A stretch of 64,000 nt of DNA from contig NZ_SOAP01000002.1 in the NCBI RefSeq assembly GCF_004364805.1, positions 1,116,001-1,180,000 of the forward strand, given 5' to 3'. Made by a program: the position numbers and the translations under genes. Below the pieces are notes generated by a model. The model made no database searches. It was given only the letters and a program-made list of their open reading frames with translations, and was not told the origin of the DNA. Positions 8,418-16,796 of the stretch are shown here, in pieces. The stretch's first letter is position 1. Each line of letters starts with the position of its first letter. The DNA comes from Pelagimonas phthalicica. Its GTDB lineage: Bacteria > Pseudomonadota > Alphaproteobacteria > Rhodobacterales > Rhodobacteraceae.

Positions 8418-8990
8418 ATGGAACGCCTCATCTCATTGCATAATGCCGTATTCGCCGCGGTTGAACGGTTGGGTGACGGGCTGTTGCCGCTTTTGTCCCG
8501 CCTGGTTTTTGCCGGTGTGTTGCTGGGTTATTTCTGGAATTCGGCCATGACCAAGCTGGGGGATGGTTTCTTTGGCTTTCTGTCGCCGTCAGTCGGGGCC
8601 TATAGTCAGATCTTTCCCAAACAGCTGGAGGCGGTGACCTATGACACCTCGCAGCTAGGGGTGTTTCATTGGCTGGTGGTGGTTGCCGGGACCTGGGCTG
8701 AGTTCATTTTGCCGCTGCTGATCGTGATCGGGCTGTTCACCCGTCTGGCCGCGCTTGGCATGATCGGTTTTGTCGTGGTGCAAAGCCTGACCGATCTTTA
8801 CGGCCATGGCGGAATTGCCCATGCGGAAACGCTGGGGGCCTGGTTTGATCGGGTGCCAGATGCTGCGATCCTGGATCAGCGGGCCTTTTGGATGGTGGTT
8901 TTGCTGACATTGGTAATCAAGGGGGCCGGTGCCCTATCCGTTGATCGGGTGCTGCAAACACTGCGTCCGGGCCGCGTGGCCGAAGTCTGA
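8418..8990 (+). CDS. DoxX-family membrane protein of the MNIO cluster
   Basis: A 190-aa integral membrane protein with about four hydrophobic segments (LLSRLVFAGVLLGYF, WLVVVAGTWAEFILPLLIVI, LAALGMIGFVVVQSL, FWMVVLLTLVIKGAGAL). This is the DoxX/DoxD fold often found as the last gene of DUF692/DUF2063 clusters. Its role there is not established; redox chemistry at the membrane or help with export or cysteine oxidation is possible. It has a good ribosome site (AAGGAG) right after the bufC stop. Confidence 0.85.
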   Translation: MERLISLHNAVFAAVERLGDGLLPLLSRLVFAGVLLGYFWNSAMTKLGDGFFGFLSPSVGAYSQIFPKQLEAVTYDTSQLGVFHWLVVVAGTWAEFILPLLIVIGLFTRLAALGMIGFVVVQSLTDLYGHGGIAHAETLGAWFDRVPDAAILDQRAFWMVVLLTLVIKGAGALSVDRVLQTLRPGRVAEV

Positions 8991-9010
8991 CGCTGATTTA
9001 GTGTAAATCG

Positions 9011-9047
9011 AAAGGGCACGGTTTCGGCGGAAACCGTGCCCTTTTGC
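9011..9047. terminator. Bidirectional terminator after the bufferin-like operon
   Basis: A perfect 15-bp stem (9011-9025 with 9030-9044) with a 4-nt loop, flanked by A-rich and T-rich sides. It lies between the convergent DoxX gene and the minus-strand membrane protein. Confidence 0.9.
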
Positions 9048-9063
9048 TGTCTGGGTCAAAACC

Positions 9064-9432
9064 CTAGAAATGCGCCTTTGGTTCATCCGGCTTACCGGCG
9101 GCAATCGCAAGAACACCGCCCAGTGCCGCAAAGGCGATCGGGAACATGGTGAAAACGTTAAAGCCAAAAGCGAAAAACATGCCAGCCGCTGAGAGCAGCA
9201 ACAAAATCCCGCCCCACAGCGCCCGGGCCTTGGCCATGGCACCACCGGCAATCGCCAACATCGGCGACAGGATTGAGACGACACGCACAAGCTGCGGGTT
9301 GTCGAACATGCCGAAAACCTCTTCGACTTCGGCAAATTCGCGCGCCAATTCGGTGTAGCCAAAGCCAAAAAAGCCGACGATCATACCGAATACGCCAGCG
9401 ATGATGCCAAGGGTCAGCGCGGCGTTACGCAT
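9064..9432 (-). CDS. Small membrane protein, DUF4064-like
   Basis: A 122-aa protein with four predicted hydrophobic helices (ALTLGIIAGVFGMIVGFFGF; VRVVSILSPMLAIAGGAMA; ALWGGILLLLSAAGMFFAF; FPIAFAALGGVLAIAAG) and a short charged loop after the first. I do not recognise a function. It overlaps the end of the upstream ArsC-like gene by 8 nt, implying co-expression. Confidence 0.65.
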   Translation of the reverse strand: MRNAALTLGIIAGVFGMIVGFFGFGYTELAREFAEVEEVFGMFDNPQLVRVVSILSPMLAIAGGAMAKARALWGGILLLLSAAGMFFAFGFNVFTMFPIAFAALGGVLAIAAGKPDEPKAHF

Positions 9433-9742
9433 CGGACAGTTCCGCCTGAACCGATTTGTCCCATCCCAGCCACATCGAGTCGCCAGACACGATTAGGGGA
9501 CGTTTCATCAATGTCGGATGTGCCTGTAAAAGCGGCAAAACCTCTTCTGAACGCTGCGAATCTGACAGGTTTTTCCAGGTGGTCGAACGCTTGTTGAGCA
9601 ATTTTTCGCCGAAGCGCGAAAACGCGTCACCTAAAACGTTTACGGGAATGCCATCCTCGCGCACATCGACAAAATCCACGTCTGCCAAGGCCTTACGGGC
9701 CTTTCTGCATGTATCACAGGTTTTCAGCCCATAAAGGATCAT
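9425..9742 (-). CDS. ArsC/Spx-family thioredoxin-fold protein (YffB-like)
   Basis: A 105-aa protein. The ATG at 9742 has AGGAGG six bases upstream, which is much better than the longer frame. The N-terminal YGLKTCDTCRKA gives the ArsC-type CxxC motif (Cys9, Cys12), and RPLIVSGDSMWLGWD near the C-terminus is the family's cis-Pro and following strand. Relatives include arsenate reductases and Spx/YffB proteins of unknown substrate. Without the third catalytic Cys of true ArsC, a redox or glutathione-dependent role is more likely than arsenate reduction. Confidence 0.8.
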   Translation of the reverse strand: MILYGLKTCDTCRKARKALADVDFVDVREDGIPVNVLGDAFSRFGEKLLNKRSTTWKNLSDSQRSEEVLPLLQAHPTLMKRPLIVSGDSMWLGWDKSVQAELSDA

Positions 9743-9962
9743 GATGCCTCCTTGATCATTGCACATCACATAAGTCGCTTGTGATTGAAATACGAGGGAG
9801 TTTTTCTTGCTTTTTTCCCTCAACCGGCGAAGCTGACCACGTGACTTTCGATGATCATTTCTGGACAGGCGCGTTTCCCGTCCTATCTGAAAGGCGAATG
9901 TGACAGGGGGGTTCGGCGCTTGGCCGGATCAAGGAAAAGACTTTGAAAGGAGCACGGGGATC

Positions 9963-10169
9963 ATGCCGACAGGCACCGTGAAATGGTTTAATACCACGAA
10001 AGGCTACGGCTTTATTGCGCCGGATGATGGCGGAAAAGACGTTTTTGTACATATCTCGGCTGTTGAACGCTCGGGCCTGACCGGCTTGGCTGATGAACAG
10101 AAAGTCAGCTTTGAGTTGCGTGAGAATCGCGACGGGCGCGTCATGGCCTCGGATCTGCAACTGGTTTGA
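9963..10169 (+). CDS. Cold-shock-domain protein
   Basis: A 68-aa CspA-family protein. RNP1 (KGYGFIAP) and RNP2 (DVFVHISAV) are intact, so it should bind single-stranded RNA/DNA as a five-strand beta barrel. The start ATG at 9963 gives the normal family N-terminus (MPTGTVKWFN). AAAGGAG lies upstream. The gap of more than 130 bp before it could carry a long leader as in other csp genes. A terminator follows directly. Confidence 0.93.
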   Translation: MPTGTVKWFNTTKGYGFIAPDDGGKDVFVHISAVERSGLTGLADEQKVSFELRENRDGRVMASDLQLV

Positions 10170-10194
10170 GTTGCGATCACATTTGACAGGAAAG

Positions 10195-10217
10195 AGGGCC
10201 GTCGGCGGCCCTTTTTT
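10195..10217 (+). terminator. Terminator of the cold-shock gene
   Basis: AGGGCCG/CGGCCCT stem (10195-10201, 10206-10212) with a TCGG loop and a T6 run. Confidence 0.9.
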
Positions 10218-10362
10218 ACATGTTCTGAGCTTTTTCGCGAATGTCCAAAGGTTACCTTAGTCTCTAAAGATCAAGGTAATTCCTAAGCTTAATCTCGCCC
10301 CTCAATCGCTAATGGTATGCTAGTTAGGTGTTGGGGGCAGAGTACAGGTAACAGGACAGGTT

Positions 10363-10671
10363 ATGTGGCATTCGCTTTCCTTCAGGCTTTTCATGGTCTT
10401 ATTCGTCTGCGGCGGCCTGGTCGCATCAGTGCAGTTTTTGCCCCCATTGACCGCGTCGGATGAACCACTGGTGTTCATGCCCGGACGGCCCGAAGTGGCC
10501 AGCTTTGACCCTATTCAATATTGCCAAAGCAATCTTAGCGGCGTCAGTTGTGAATGCTTTGCCCAGAAAGCCGCGCAGGTCCTGTCAGAAGCAAATGCGC
10601 GGGTGACAGGTTTTGACTATGCCAATCCCATCGACTTGGCCGTTCTTCAAGGCAGTCAGAATTGTTCCTGA
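10363..10671 (+). CDS. Hypothetical exported protein
   Basis: A 102-aa protein of unknown function. Residues 1-25 form a hydrophobic signal or anchor (SFRLFMVLFVCGGLVASVQF). The remainder has a CQSNLSGVSCECF cluster and a Cys near the C-terminus, suggesting disulfides in the periplasm. The downstream stop abuts the stop of the convergent metR with no gap. The 144 bp upstream hold no clear gene; the promoter is not obvious. Confidence 0.55.
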   Translation: MWHSLSFRLFMVLFVCGGLVASVQFLPPLTASDEPLVFMPGRPEVASFDPIQYCQSNLSGVSCECFAQKAAQVLSEANARVTGFDYANPIDLAVLQGSQNCS

Positions 10672-11577
10672 TCAGGCTTGTTGCAGGCGCAACGCCTCTT
10701 TGCCCGCGCGCTCGATCAGCTCCTGAACAAAGGGTTTGTCCAAATCCTCACTGCGCGTTGCCGCGTAAAGCCGCCGGGTCAGGCCGTTTTCGGTCAGGGG
10801 GCGGGTGACATAGTCAGAACTGTATTTAACCTCGCGCACCACCCAATCGGGCAGCACCGAAATGCCCCGGTTGGAGGCGACCAAAAGCAGGATCACCGCA
10901 GTCAACTCGACCTGACGGATAGAGGCCGGTTCCACTTTGGCCGGGGTCAGCAGCTGGCTGAAAATATCCAAGCGGGCGCGATCCACAGGGTAGGTGATCA
11001 AAGTTTGACCGCGAAAATCTTCGGCCTCGATAAACTCTTTTTGCGCCAAAGGATGGCTGGCCGCGGCCACAAAAACCGGGCTGTAATCAAAGAGCGGCGT
11101 AAAGGTTACGCCCGCAATCTCCTCGGGATCCGAGGAAATCACCACATCCACCTCTTCCTTGATCAAGGCAGGCAAGGCATCAAAGGCCAAGCCGGGTCGG
11201 ATATCGACATCCACATCCGGCCAGCTTTTGCGAAACCCTTCGAGCACGGGGAAGAGCCATTCGAAACAGGCATGGCATTCAATCGCAATATGCATGCGCC
11301 CCGAACTGCCCGCGCGCAGCCCCATGAACTCTTCTTGCAAAGCTTCAACTTGCGGCAAAATCTGGTTGGCCAGCCGCAAAAGCCGCATCCCCGCCGCCGA
11401 CAACCGCAATGGTTTGGAACGGCGCACAAACAGCTCGACCCCAGCTTGATCCTCCAAGCCTTTGATTTGATGGCTCAATGCAGATTGTGTGATGTTGAGC
11501 TGATCCGCAGCTTTCGCCAGGCCACCACATTCATGGATGGCCTTGACCGTGCGAAGGTGGCGAAACTCGATATGCAT
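10672..11577 (-). CDS. metR: LysR-type regulator, MetR-like
   Basis: A 301-aa LysR regulator. The N-terminal winged helix-turn-helix (GGLAKAADQLNITQSALSHQ) is followed by a type-2 periplasmic-binding-like effector domain from about 90. It is divergent from metF with 121 bp between the start codons, and its sequence (MHIEFRHLRTVKAIHECGGL) is typical of MetR. That regulator uses homocysteine as co-inducer and controls methionine genes. Position next to metF makes this the best reading. Confidence 0.88.
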   Translation of the reverse strand: MHIEFRHLRTVKAIHECGGLAKAADQLNITQSALSHQIKGLEDQAGVELFVRRSKPLRLSAAGMRLLRLANQILPQVEALQEEFMGLRAGSSGRMHIAIECHACFEWLFPVLEGFRKSWPDVDVDIRPGLAFDALPALIKEEVDVVISSDPEEIAGVTFTPLFDYSPVFVAAASHPLAQKEFIEAEDFRGQTLITYPVDRARLDIFSQLLTPAKVEPASIRQVELTAVILLLVASNRGISVLPDWVVREVKYSSDYVTRPLTENGLTRRLYAATRSEDLDKPFVQELIERAGKEALRLQQA

Positions 11578-11583
11578 ATGAAC

Positions 11584-11600
11584 CTCATATTAGTGATGAG
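11584..11600. promoter_or_regulatory. Inverted repeat in the metR-metF divergent promoter
   Basis: CTCAT-N7-ATGAG, six bases upstream of the metR ATG. LysR regulators use dyads with a T-N11-A core, so this is a candidate MetR site, but it is not an exact TGAA-N5-TTCA MetR box. Confidence 0.4.
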
Positions 11601-11698
11601 TATTATGAATTTGCCTCACCAATGCCAAAATGCGACATAGAGTGCAAGTTTCGCGACGCAGAGTCGCCGCAGATATCGCCTTAGCACAGGACAAACAG

Positions 11699-12562
11699 AT
11701 GCAGCCGCAGATTTCCTTTGAGTTTTTCCCGCCGCGCAATGTCGAAGGCACGTTTCGCCTTTGGGACGCGGTTCAGGTTCTGGCACCGCTGGATCCGTCT
11801 TTTGTTTCCGTGACTTACGGTGCAGGCGGCACCACACGGGATCTGACCCGCGATGTGGTGGCAACCCTGCACAAACATTCAGGCCTGCGCACCGCCGCGC
11901 ATCTGACCTGCGTCAACGCGACCCGCGATGAAACTCTGGGGATTGCCCAGGAATTCGCCAAGGCCGGGGTAAAGGACATTGTGGCGCTGCGCGGCGATCC
12001 ACCAAAGGGCGAAAACAGCTTTACCGCTCATCCCGATGGCTTTGCCAATTCGGTTGAACTGATCGAGGCCCTGGCGGAGACCGGCGATTTCACCATTCGC
12101 GTTGGGGCCTACCCTGACAAGCACCCCGAGGCGGCAGATATGCAGGCTGATATCGACTGGCTCAAGCGCAAGCTGGATGCCGGTGCGACCGAGGCGCTGA
12201 CCCAGTTCTTCTTTGAGGCCGAGACCTTTCTTCGGTTCCGTGATGCCTGTGCCAAAGCGGGGATCGACAAGCAGATCGTGCCGGGCATCCTGCCGATCGA
12301 AAACTGGAAAGGCGCGCGCAACTTTGCCACGCGTTGCGGCACCACCATCCCGAGCTGGGTGGATGACGCTTTTGCCAAGGCAGAGCGCGACGGGCGTGAG
12401 GACCTGCTGGCAACAGCGATCTGCACCGAGCTGTGCAGCGACCTGATCGATGAGGGCGTGGACAAGCTGCATTTCTACACGCTGAATCGCCCGGAACTGA
12501 CCCGCGATGTGTGCTTTGCCCTGGGCGTGACCCCCAAGGTCAAGCTGGAACACGTGGCTTAA
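11699..12562 (+). CDS. metF: 5,10-methylenetetrahydrofolate reductase
   Basis: A 287-aa FAD-dependent TIM-barrel enzyme that reduces methylene-THF to 5-methyl-THF for methionine synthesis. SFEFFPPRN at the start carries the catalytic Glu. LRGDPPKG and the TQFFFEAETF motif are typical of the family. I set the start at 11699 (MQPQISFEFFPP) because relatives begin there and CAGGA lies upstream; the longer frame adds 23 unlikely residues. Divergent metR is the probable activator. A bidirectional terminator separates it from the carnitine-type operon. Confidence 0.95.
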   Translation: MQPQISFEFFPPRNVEGTFRLWDAVQVLAPLDPSFVSVTYGAGGTTRDLTRDVVATLHKHSGLRTAAHLTCVNATRDETLGIAQEFAKAGVKDIVALRGDPPKGENSFTAHPDGFANSVELIEALAETGDFTIRVGAYPDKHPEAADMQADIDWLKRKLDAGATEALTQFFFEAETFLRFRDACAKAGIDKQIVPGILPIENWKGARNFATRCGTTIPSWVDDAFAKAERDGREDLLATAICTELCSDLIDEGVDKLHFYTLNRPELTRDVCFALGVTPKVKLEHVA

Positions 12563-12579
12563 AGCCTTTCAAAGCAACA

Positions 12580-12616
12580 AAAAAACGGCCCCTGCCTGAC
12601 GCGGGGGCCGTTTTTG
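12580..12616. terminator. Bidirectional terminator between metF and BKACE gene
   Basis: AAAAACGGCCCC and GGGGCCGTTTTT arms around a 10-11-nt loop; A-run on one side and T-run on the other serve both convergent transcripts. Confidence 0.9.
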
Positions 12617-12627
12617 TTTGGCAGCAT

Positions 12628-13536
12628 TCAGACCGGAGCCCGTTTGGTCAGGCCAAGATTGGCGCGAACCTCATCCGGTCCGATCACCCGAGCGCCCATG
12701 CCTTCGATCACGGTTTTGGCACGGGTCACCAATTGCTCATTGGTGGCCAGGACGCCCTTGTCGAGCCACAAATTATCCTCAAGCCCAACGCGAACATTGC
12801 CCCCCGCCAGCACTGCCGCCGCCACATAGGCCATCTGATCGCGACCCAGTGAAAAGGCGCTGAAACACCACTCATCAGGCACATTATTGACCATGGCCAT
12901 AAAGGTATTGAGGTCATTGGGAGCCCCCCAGGGCACCCCCATACAAAGCTGAACCAAGGCTGGGCTATCCAACACGCCCTCTTTCACCAACTCTTTGGCA
13001 AACCAAAGATGCCCGGTGTCAAAGGCTTCGATCTCGGGCTTTACCCCCAGCTCGGTCATCATCGCCCCCATGGCGCGCAACATGCCGGGCGTGTTGGTCA
13101 TGACGTAATCGGCCTCGGCAAAGTTCATCGTGCCGCAATCCAGCGTGCAAATTTCGGGCAGGCATTCGGCGACATGGGCGACCCGTTCCTCGGCCCCCAC
13201 CATGTCGGTGCCTTCGGCAACAGGGAACGGAGCGTCTGTCGAACCAAAGACGATGTCGCCGCCCATGCCGGCGGTGAGGTTCAGCACCACATCGACCTCA
13301 GCCTCGCGCACACGATCGGTCAATTCGCGATATAGTTTCAGGTCGCGCGATGGTGTGCCTGTCTCGGGGTCACGTACATGGCAATGCACCACTGCCGCCC
13401 CGGCTTTGGCACAGGCAATGGCACTGTCGGCGATCTCCTTGGGCGAGCGCGGCACATGCGGGCTGCGATCTTGTGTGCTGCCCGATCCGGTGACAGCAGC
13501 GGTGATGAAAACCTCACGGTTCATGGTCAATGGCAT
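12628..13536 (-). CDS. Beta-keto acid cleavage enzyme (BKACE, DUF849), probable dehydrocarnitine cleavage
   Basis: A 302-aa zinc-dependent Claisen-type enzyme. The start at 13536 has GAGGAGG upstream. The VVHCHVRDPETG motif near residue 50 holds two zinc His ligands, and the TNTPGMLRAMG and PEIEAFDTGHLWF segments are typical of BKACE. Members condense a beta-keto acid with acetyl-CoA and release acetoacetate. In carnitine and gamma-butyrobetaine pathways the substrate is 3-dehydrocarnitine and the product betainyl-CoA. That assignment rests on the neighbours: a CaiD-like hydratase, a CoA ligase and an acyl-CoA dehydrogenase. No separate carnitine dehydrogenase gene is visible here. Confidence 0.85.
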   Translation of the reverse strand: MPLTMNREVFITAAVTGSGSTQDRSPHVPRSPKEIADSAIACAKAGAAVVHCHVRDPETGTPSRDLKLYRELTDRVREAEVDVVLNLTAGMGGDIVFGSTDAPFPVAEGTDMVGAEERVAHVAECLPEICTLDCGTMNFAEADYVMTNTPGMLRAMGAMMTELGVKPEIEAFDTGHLWFAKELVKEGVLDSPALVQLCMGVPWGAPNDLNTFMAMVNNVPDEWCFSAFSLGRDQMAYVAAAVLAGGNVRVGLEDNLWLDKGVLATNEQLVTRAKTVIEGMGARVIGPDEVRANLGLTKRAPV

Positions 13537-13559
13537 GGCTGCCTCCTCTCAAATCTGCG

Positions 13560-13616
13560 CCTGGCGGGATGGTGGGTGGGGTGTCTTGCCAAGGGCAAGC
13601 ACGTCACCCCCTCCCG
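13560..13616. other. Hairpin-forming spacer between BKACE and caiD-like genes
   Basis: Contains CTTGCC-AAG-GGCAAG flanked by GGGTGGGG and CACCCCC, so it can form a GC-rich stem of about 50 nt inside the operon, before the ribosome site of the BKACE gene. Confidence 0.5.
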
Positions 13617-13622
13617 CAATTC

Positions 13623-14405
13623 TCAGCGCCCTTTCCAAACCGGATCACGCTTTTCCGCAAAGGCCTTGGCCCCCTCAAGCTGATCCTCACTGCGATAAAG
13701 CCGCTCCACTGTCTCGAACTGAGACTTGGTGATCTTGTTCAGCGCATCCTGGAATTTCATATCCTCAGCCTCGCGCACCACTTCCTTGATCGCCGCATAG
13801 ACCAGCGGCGGGCCGGAGGCCAAAAGATCCGCCATCTCCCGCGCCTTATCCATCAGTTGATCGGCGGGCAAAACCTGGTTGATCAAACCCCATCGCGCGG
13901 CTTCTTCCGTGTCAATCCAACGCCCGGTCAGCAGCATTTCCATGGCGATGTGATAGGGGATGCGCTTGGGCAGTTTGATACTGGCCGCATCCGCCACCGT
14001 ACCAGACCGGATTTCCGGCAAGGCAAAGCTCGCATGCTCGGCCGCCAAAATAATGTCACCTGACAGGGCCAGCTCTAACCCGCCGCCACAGCAAATCCCG
14101 TTCACGGCCATGATCACCGGCTTGTTCAGCCCGCGCAGCTCTTGCAAGCCGCCAAAGCCGCCCACCCCGTAATCGCCATCCACCGCGTCACCATCCGCCG
14201 CCGCTTTCAGATCCCAGCCCGGGCAGAAAAACTTTTCCCCTGCCCCGGTTACCACCGCCACGCGCAGGTCGGGGTCATCACGAAACTCGGTAAAGGCCTC
14301 GCCCATGAGCCGGCTGGTGGCCAGATCAATCGCATTGGCCTTGGGGCGGTTCAGGGTCAGCTCGAACACATGCCCGCGCCGTTCAATATGAATGGGGTTG
14401 TCCAT
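13623..14405 (-). CDS. caiD: Carnitinyl-CoA dehydratase-like enoyl-CoA hydratase
   Basis: A 260-aa crotonase-fold enzyme. The similarity to E. coli CaiD is specific: GWDLKAAADGDAVDGDYG followed by GGFGGLQELRGLNKPV, NGICCGGGLELALSGD, and the very C-terminal AFAEKRDPVWKGR. CaiD interconverts L-carnitinyl-CoA and crotonobetainyl-CoA. Here it would hydrate crotonobetainyl-CoA in an oxidative route. Its start directly abuts the stop of the upstream CoA ligase, so the two are translationally coupled. Confidence 0.87.
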   Translation of the reverse strand: MDNPIHIERRGHVFELTLNRPKANAIDLATSRLMGEAFTEFRDDPDLRVAVVTGAGEKFFCPGWDLKAAADGDAVDGDYGVGGFGGLQELRGLNKPVIMAVNGICCGGGLELALSGDIILAAEHASFALPEIRSGTVADAASIKLPKRIPYHIAMEMLLTGRWIDTEEAARWGLINQVLPADQLMDKAREMADLLASGPPLVYAAIKEVVREAEDMKFQDALNKITKSQFETVERLYRSEDQLEGAKAFAEKRDPVWKGR

Positions 14406-16478
14406 CTAGTCCTCCAACCGGATCAAAGCATCCACCGCAATTGCCCCATCCGGGCCGCAGAGCAGTGGGTTAATTTCAACTTCAGCCACCCGCCCAGCCT
14501 GCGCTTTGACATAGGCCTGGACAGCCAGGATCGCCTGACAGATCGCCTTTTTCTCCGCAGCCGCCGCACCGCGATAGCCTGCCAGCATTGGCGCGATACG
14601 CAAAGAGTGCAACGCGGTCAGGATCGCCGTCTCATCCACAGGCAACAAGAGCGAGACCGTGTCTTGTAAGATCTCGGTCAATATGCCCCCTGCTCCAAGG
14701 GTCAGGACAAACCCATGCGCCGGATCGCGCATAACGCCGATCAAAAGTTCCGCCACGGCGTCCGGCACCATCTGCTCCACCAGATAGCCCTCTGCCTCCA
14801 TTGTCTCTGCGGCTGCAATGACGTCTTCTGTGGTGGTCAAACCCAGTTTCACAGCGCCAGCCTCTGTCTTATGGGCAAAACCTTCGCCTTTGAGAACGAT
14901 TGGAAAACCAATGTCGGCGGCGGCGTCACCAGCCTCACGCGGGGTGCTGACCCGTTCAGAACGCGGCACGGCCAAGCCATGTTGCGCCAAAATGTTCTTG
15001 GCCTCCCCCTCAGCCAACACAGTTAGTGCAGTCACTGAAGGCATAGGCTCACCACCTGATGGCAACAGGAGAGACACTGAAGCCGGGCCATTTTCTCCGA
15101 GCCAGGCCGCTGCCGCAACAGCTTCCAACCCTTCTCCAACCCCACAAAGCGGGATCACCCCGCGCGTCATGAGATCCTGGGCGATGTTTTCGGGCATGCA
15201 TTCAGGAAGACTGGTCATGATTGCCATGGTGGCACCGGTTGCCGCAGCCGTGTCTGCCACAGCATTGACCACGATGTCCCACTCTCTTGCGTCGCAGCGG
15301 TCCGCGCGCGGGAAGTCCAGCACGACAATGCCCAAAGCCAGATTGCTTGCCGACATCATGGCGCTGAAACATCCGGTCAGGGCCTCTTGGTCACCCCAAA
15401 TATAGGTGTGGTAATCCAAGGGGTTGGCCAGCGCGACTTTGGGTCCCAATACGCCGCGCAGCGCCTCTTGCTGCTCGGCGGATAAGGGCGGAAAATGTAG
15501 GTCTGTGCCCAGAACACTATCGGCAACAAGACTGGCCTCACCGCCGGAACAGGACATCGAAGCAATGCCGCCATGGTCAAGCGGGCCACGACAATGCAGG
15601 ATTTTCAGCGTCTCAAGCAACCCTGCCAAAGAGCCAACCTGCGCGATGCCCAATCGTTTCAACAGCGCGCGCGCCCCGGCATCGGACCCGGCCAAAGACG
15701 CGGTGTGCGAGACGGCAGCGGCGCTGGCTTGTTCCGACGCGCCGATTTTCACGGCGACGATGCGCTTGCCCAGTTCAAAGGCGCGGCGCGCCAGCACCTC
15801 AAATCCGCGCAGGTCGCTCAGCCCCTCGATATGCAGCCCAAGCGCCGTGACACGCGGATCCTCAAGGATCGTCGCGCCAAGCTCGACCAGATCGGTCTGC
15901 GCCTGGTTGCCCAGCGTGCCAAGATAGGCGATGGGCAACCCGCGGGTTTGCATGGTGAGGTTCAACGCGATGTTGGAGCTTTGCGTCAGGATCGCCACGC
16001 CGCGGTCTACCGGTTGCATCCCGTGTTGATCCGGCCAAAGTGCGGCGCAATCCAGCGCGTTGACGAACCCGTAACAATTGGGGCCAAGCAGGCGCATGTC
16101 TCCGGCGGCGGCTAACAAGGCCTGTTGCAAATCCGCGCCATCGCCCAGCTCGGCCTGCGCCTCGCTGAAACCGGAGGCGAAACAGACCGCCCCACCCGTG
16201 CCACGGGCCGACAGGAGGCGAACCGACTCAACCGTAAGCGCGCGGTTGACCCCGATAAAGGCGGCGTCCGGCGCGCCGGGTAAGTCATTGATATGTTTAA
16301 AGGCAGGCAGGTCGCCGACCTCATCGCGTTTGGGATGCACAGGCCAAATATCACCGGCAAACCCAATCTTACGACATTCGCGGATCACATTGGCACACCA
16401 GGCCCCGCCACCGATCACAGCGATCGAGCGCGGTTGCAACAGGCGTTGCAGATTGGAGCGATCAAAGCTGGCGGTCAT
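14406..16478 (-). CDS. NDP-forming acyl-CoA synthetase (ACD family)
   Basis: A 690-aa fused synthetase. An N-terminal CoA-binding Rossmann domain (SIAVIGGGAWCANVIREC, about 15-130) is followed by two succinyl-CoA-ligase-like domains with the phospho-His region SHTASLAGSD. A C-terminal ATP-grasp domain covers about 480-690 (FPIVLKGEGFAHKTEAGAV; VEINPLLCGPDG). Such enzymes make acyl-CoA from a free acid with ATP and form ADP. In this operon it is the likely activator of gamma-butyrobetaine, crotonobetaine or carnitine. It lies 6 bp after the SelW-like gene. Confidence 0.85.
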   Translation of the reverse strand: MTASFDRSNLQRLLQPRSIAVIGGGAWCANVIRECRKIGFAGDIWPVHPKRDEVGDLPAFKHINDLPGAPDAAFIGVNRALTVESVRLLSARGTGGAVCFASGFSEAQAELGDGADLQQALLAAAGDMRLLGPNCYGFVNALDCAALWPDQHGMQPVDRGVAILTQSSNIALNLTMQTRGLPIAYLGTLGNQAQTDLVELGATILEDPRVTALGLHIEGLSDLRGFEVLARRAFELGKRIVAVKIGASEQASAAAVSHTASLAGSDAGARALLKRLGIAQVGSLAGLLETLKILHCRGPLDHGGIASMSCSGGEASLVADSVLGTDLHFPPLSAEQQEALRGVLGPKVALANPLDYHTYIWGDQEALTGCFSAMMSASNLALGIVVLDFPRADRCDAREWDIVVNAVADTAAATGATMAIMTSLPECMPENIAQDLMTRGVIPLCGVGEGLEAVAAAAWLGENGPASVSLLLPSGGEPMPSVTALTVLAEGEAKNILAQHGLAVPRSERVSTPREAGDAAADIGFPIVLKGEGFAHKTEAGAVKLGLTTTEDVIAAAETMEAEGYLVEQMVPDAVAELLIGVMRDPAHGFVLTLGAGGILTEILQDTVSLLLPVDETAILTALHSLRIAPMLAGYRGAAAAEKKAICQAILAVQAYVKAQAGRVAEVEINPLLCGPDGAIAVDALIRLED

Positions 16479-16484
16479 GGGTCC

Positions 16485-16793
16485 TCATGATGTCTTGCCT
16501 GGCCGGTCATTATGGCCAAGGTCGCGGTCAGGATCGATGTGATCGCGCAACCGCTGTTTCAATTCGCGCGCTTCGGGAAAGCCGCCATCGCGCTTGCGCT
16601 CCCAGATCAGCACATCATCAACCCGCACTTCGTAGATGCCGCCAATCTCGCCGGGCACCAACGTCACCCCACCCAGGTCAGTTCCAAATGTCTGAAGCAG
16701 CTCTTGCGCCATCCACCCGGCGCGCAGCAGCCAATTGCAGCCGGTGCAATAGGTGATGGAGACAGTCGGTTTGGTCTGGAGTTCGGTTGTCAC
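16485..16793 (-). CDS. SelT/SelW/SelH-family (Rdx) thioredoxin-like protein
   Basis: A 102-aa protein with CTGC at Cys16-Cys19 right after the first strand (SITYCTGCNWLLRAGW) and a GEIGGIYEVRVDD strand. This is the Rdx fold, Cys form rather than selenocysteine. These proteins are redox-active and bind glutathione or other thiols, with poorly defined partners. It is tightly packed between the acyl-CoA dehydrogenase (3-bp gap) and the CoA synthetase (6-bp gap), so it belongs to the operon. Confidence 0.87.
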   Translation of the reverse strand: MTTELQTKPTVSITYCTGCNWLLRAGWMAQELLQTFGTDLGGVTLVPGEIGGIYEVRVDDVLIWERKRDGGFPEARELKQRLRDHIDPDRDLGHNDRPGKTS

Positions 16794-16796
16794 GTT

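Noticed and set aside
9425-9742. True arsenate reductase (arsC) as the call for the CxxC protein
   Set aside because: No arsenic genes nearby and the full ArsC active-site set is not evident; left as ArsC/Spx-like.
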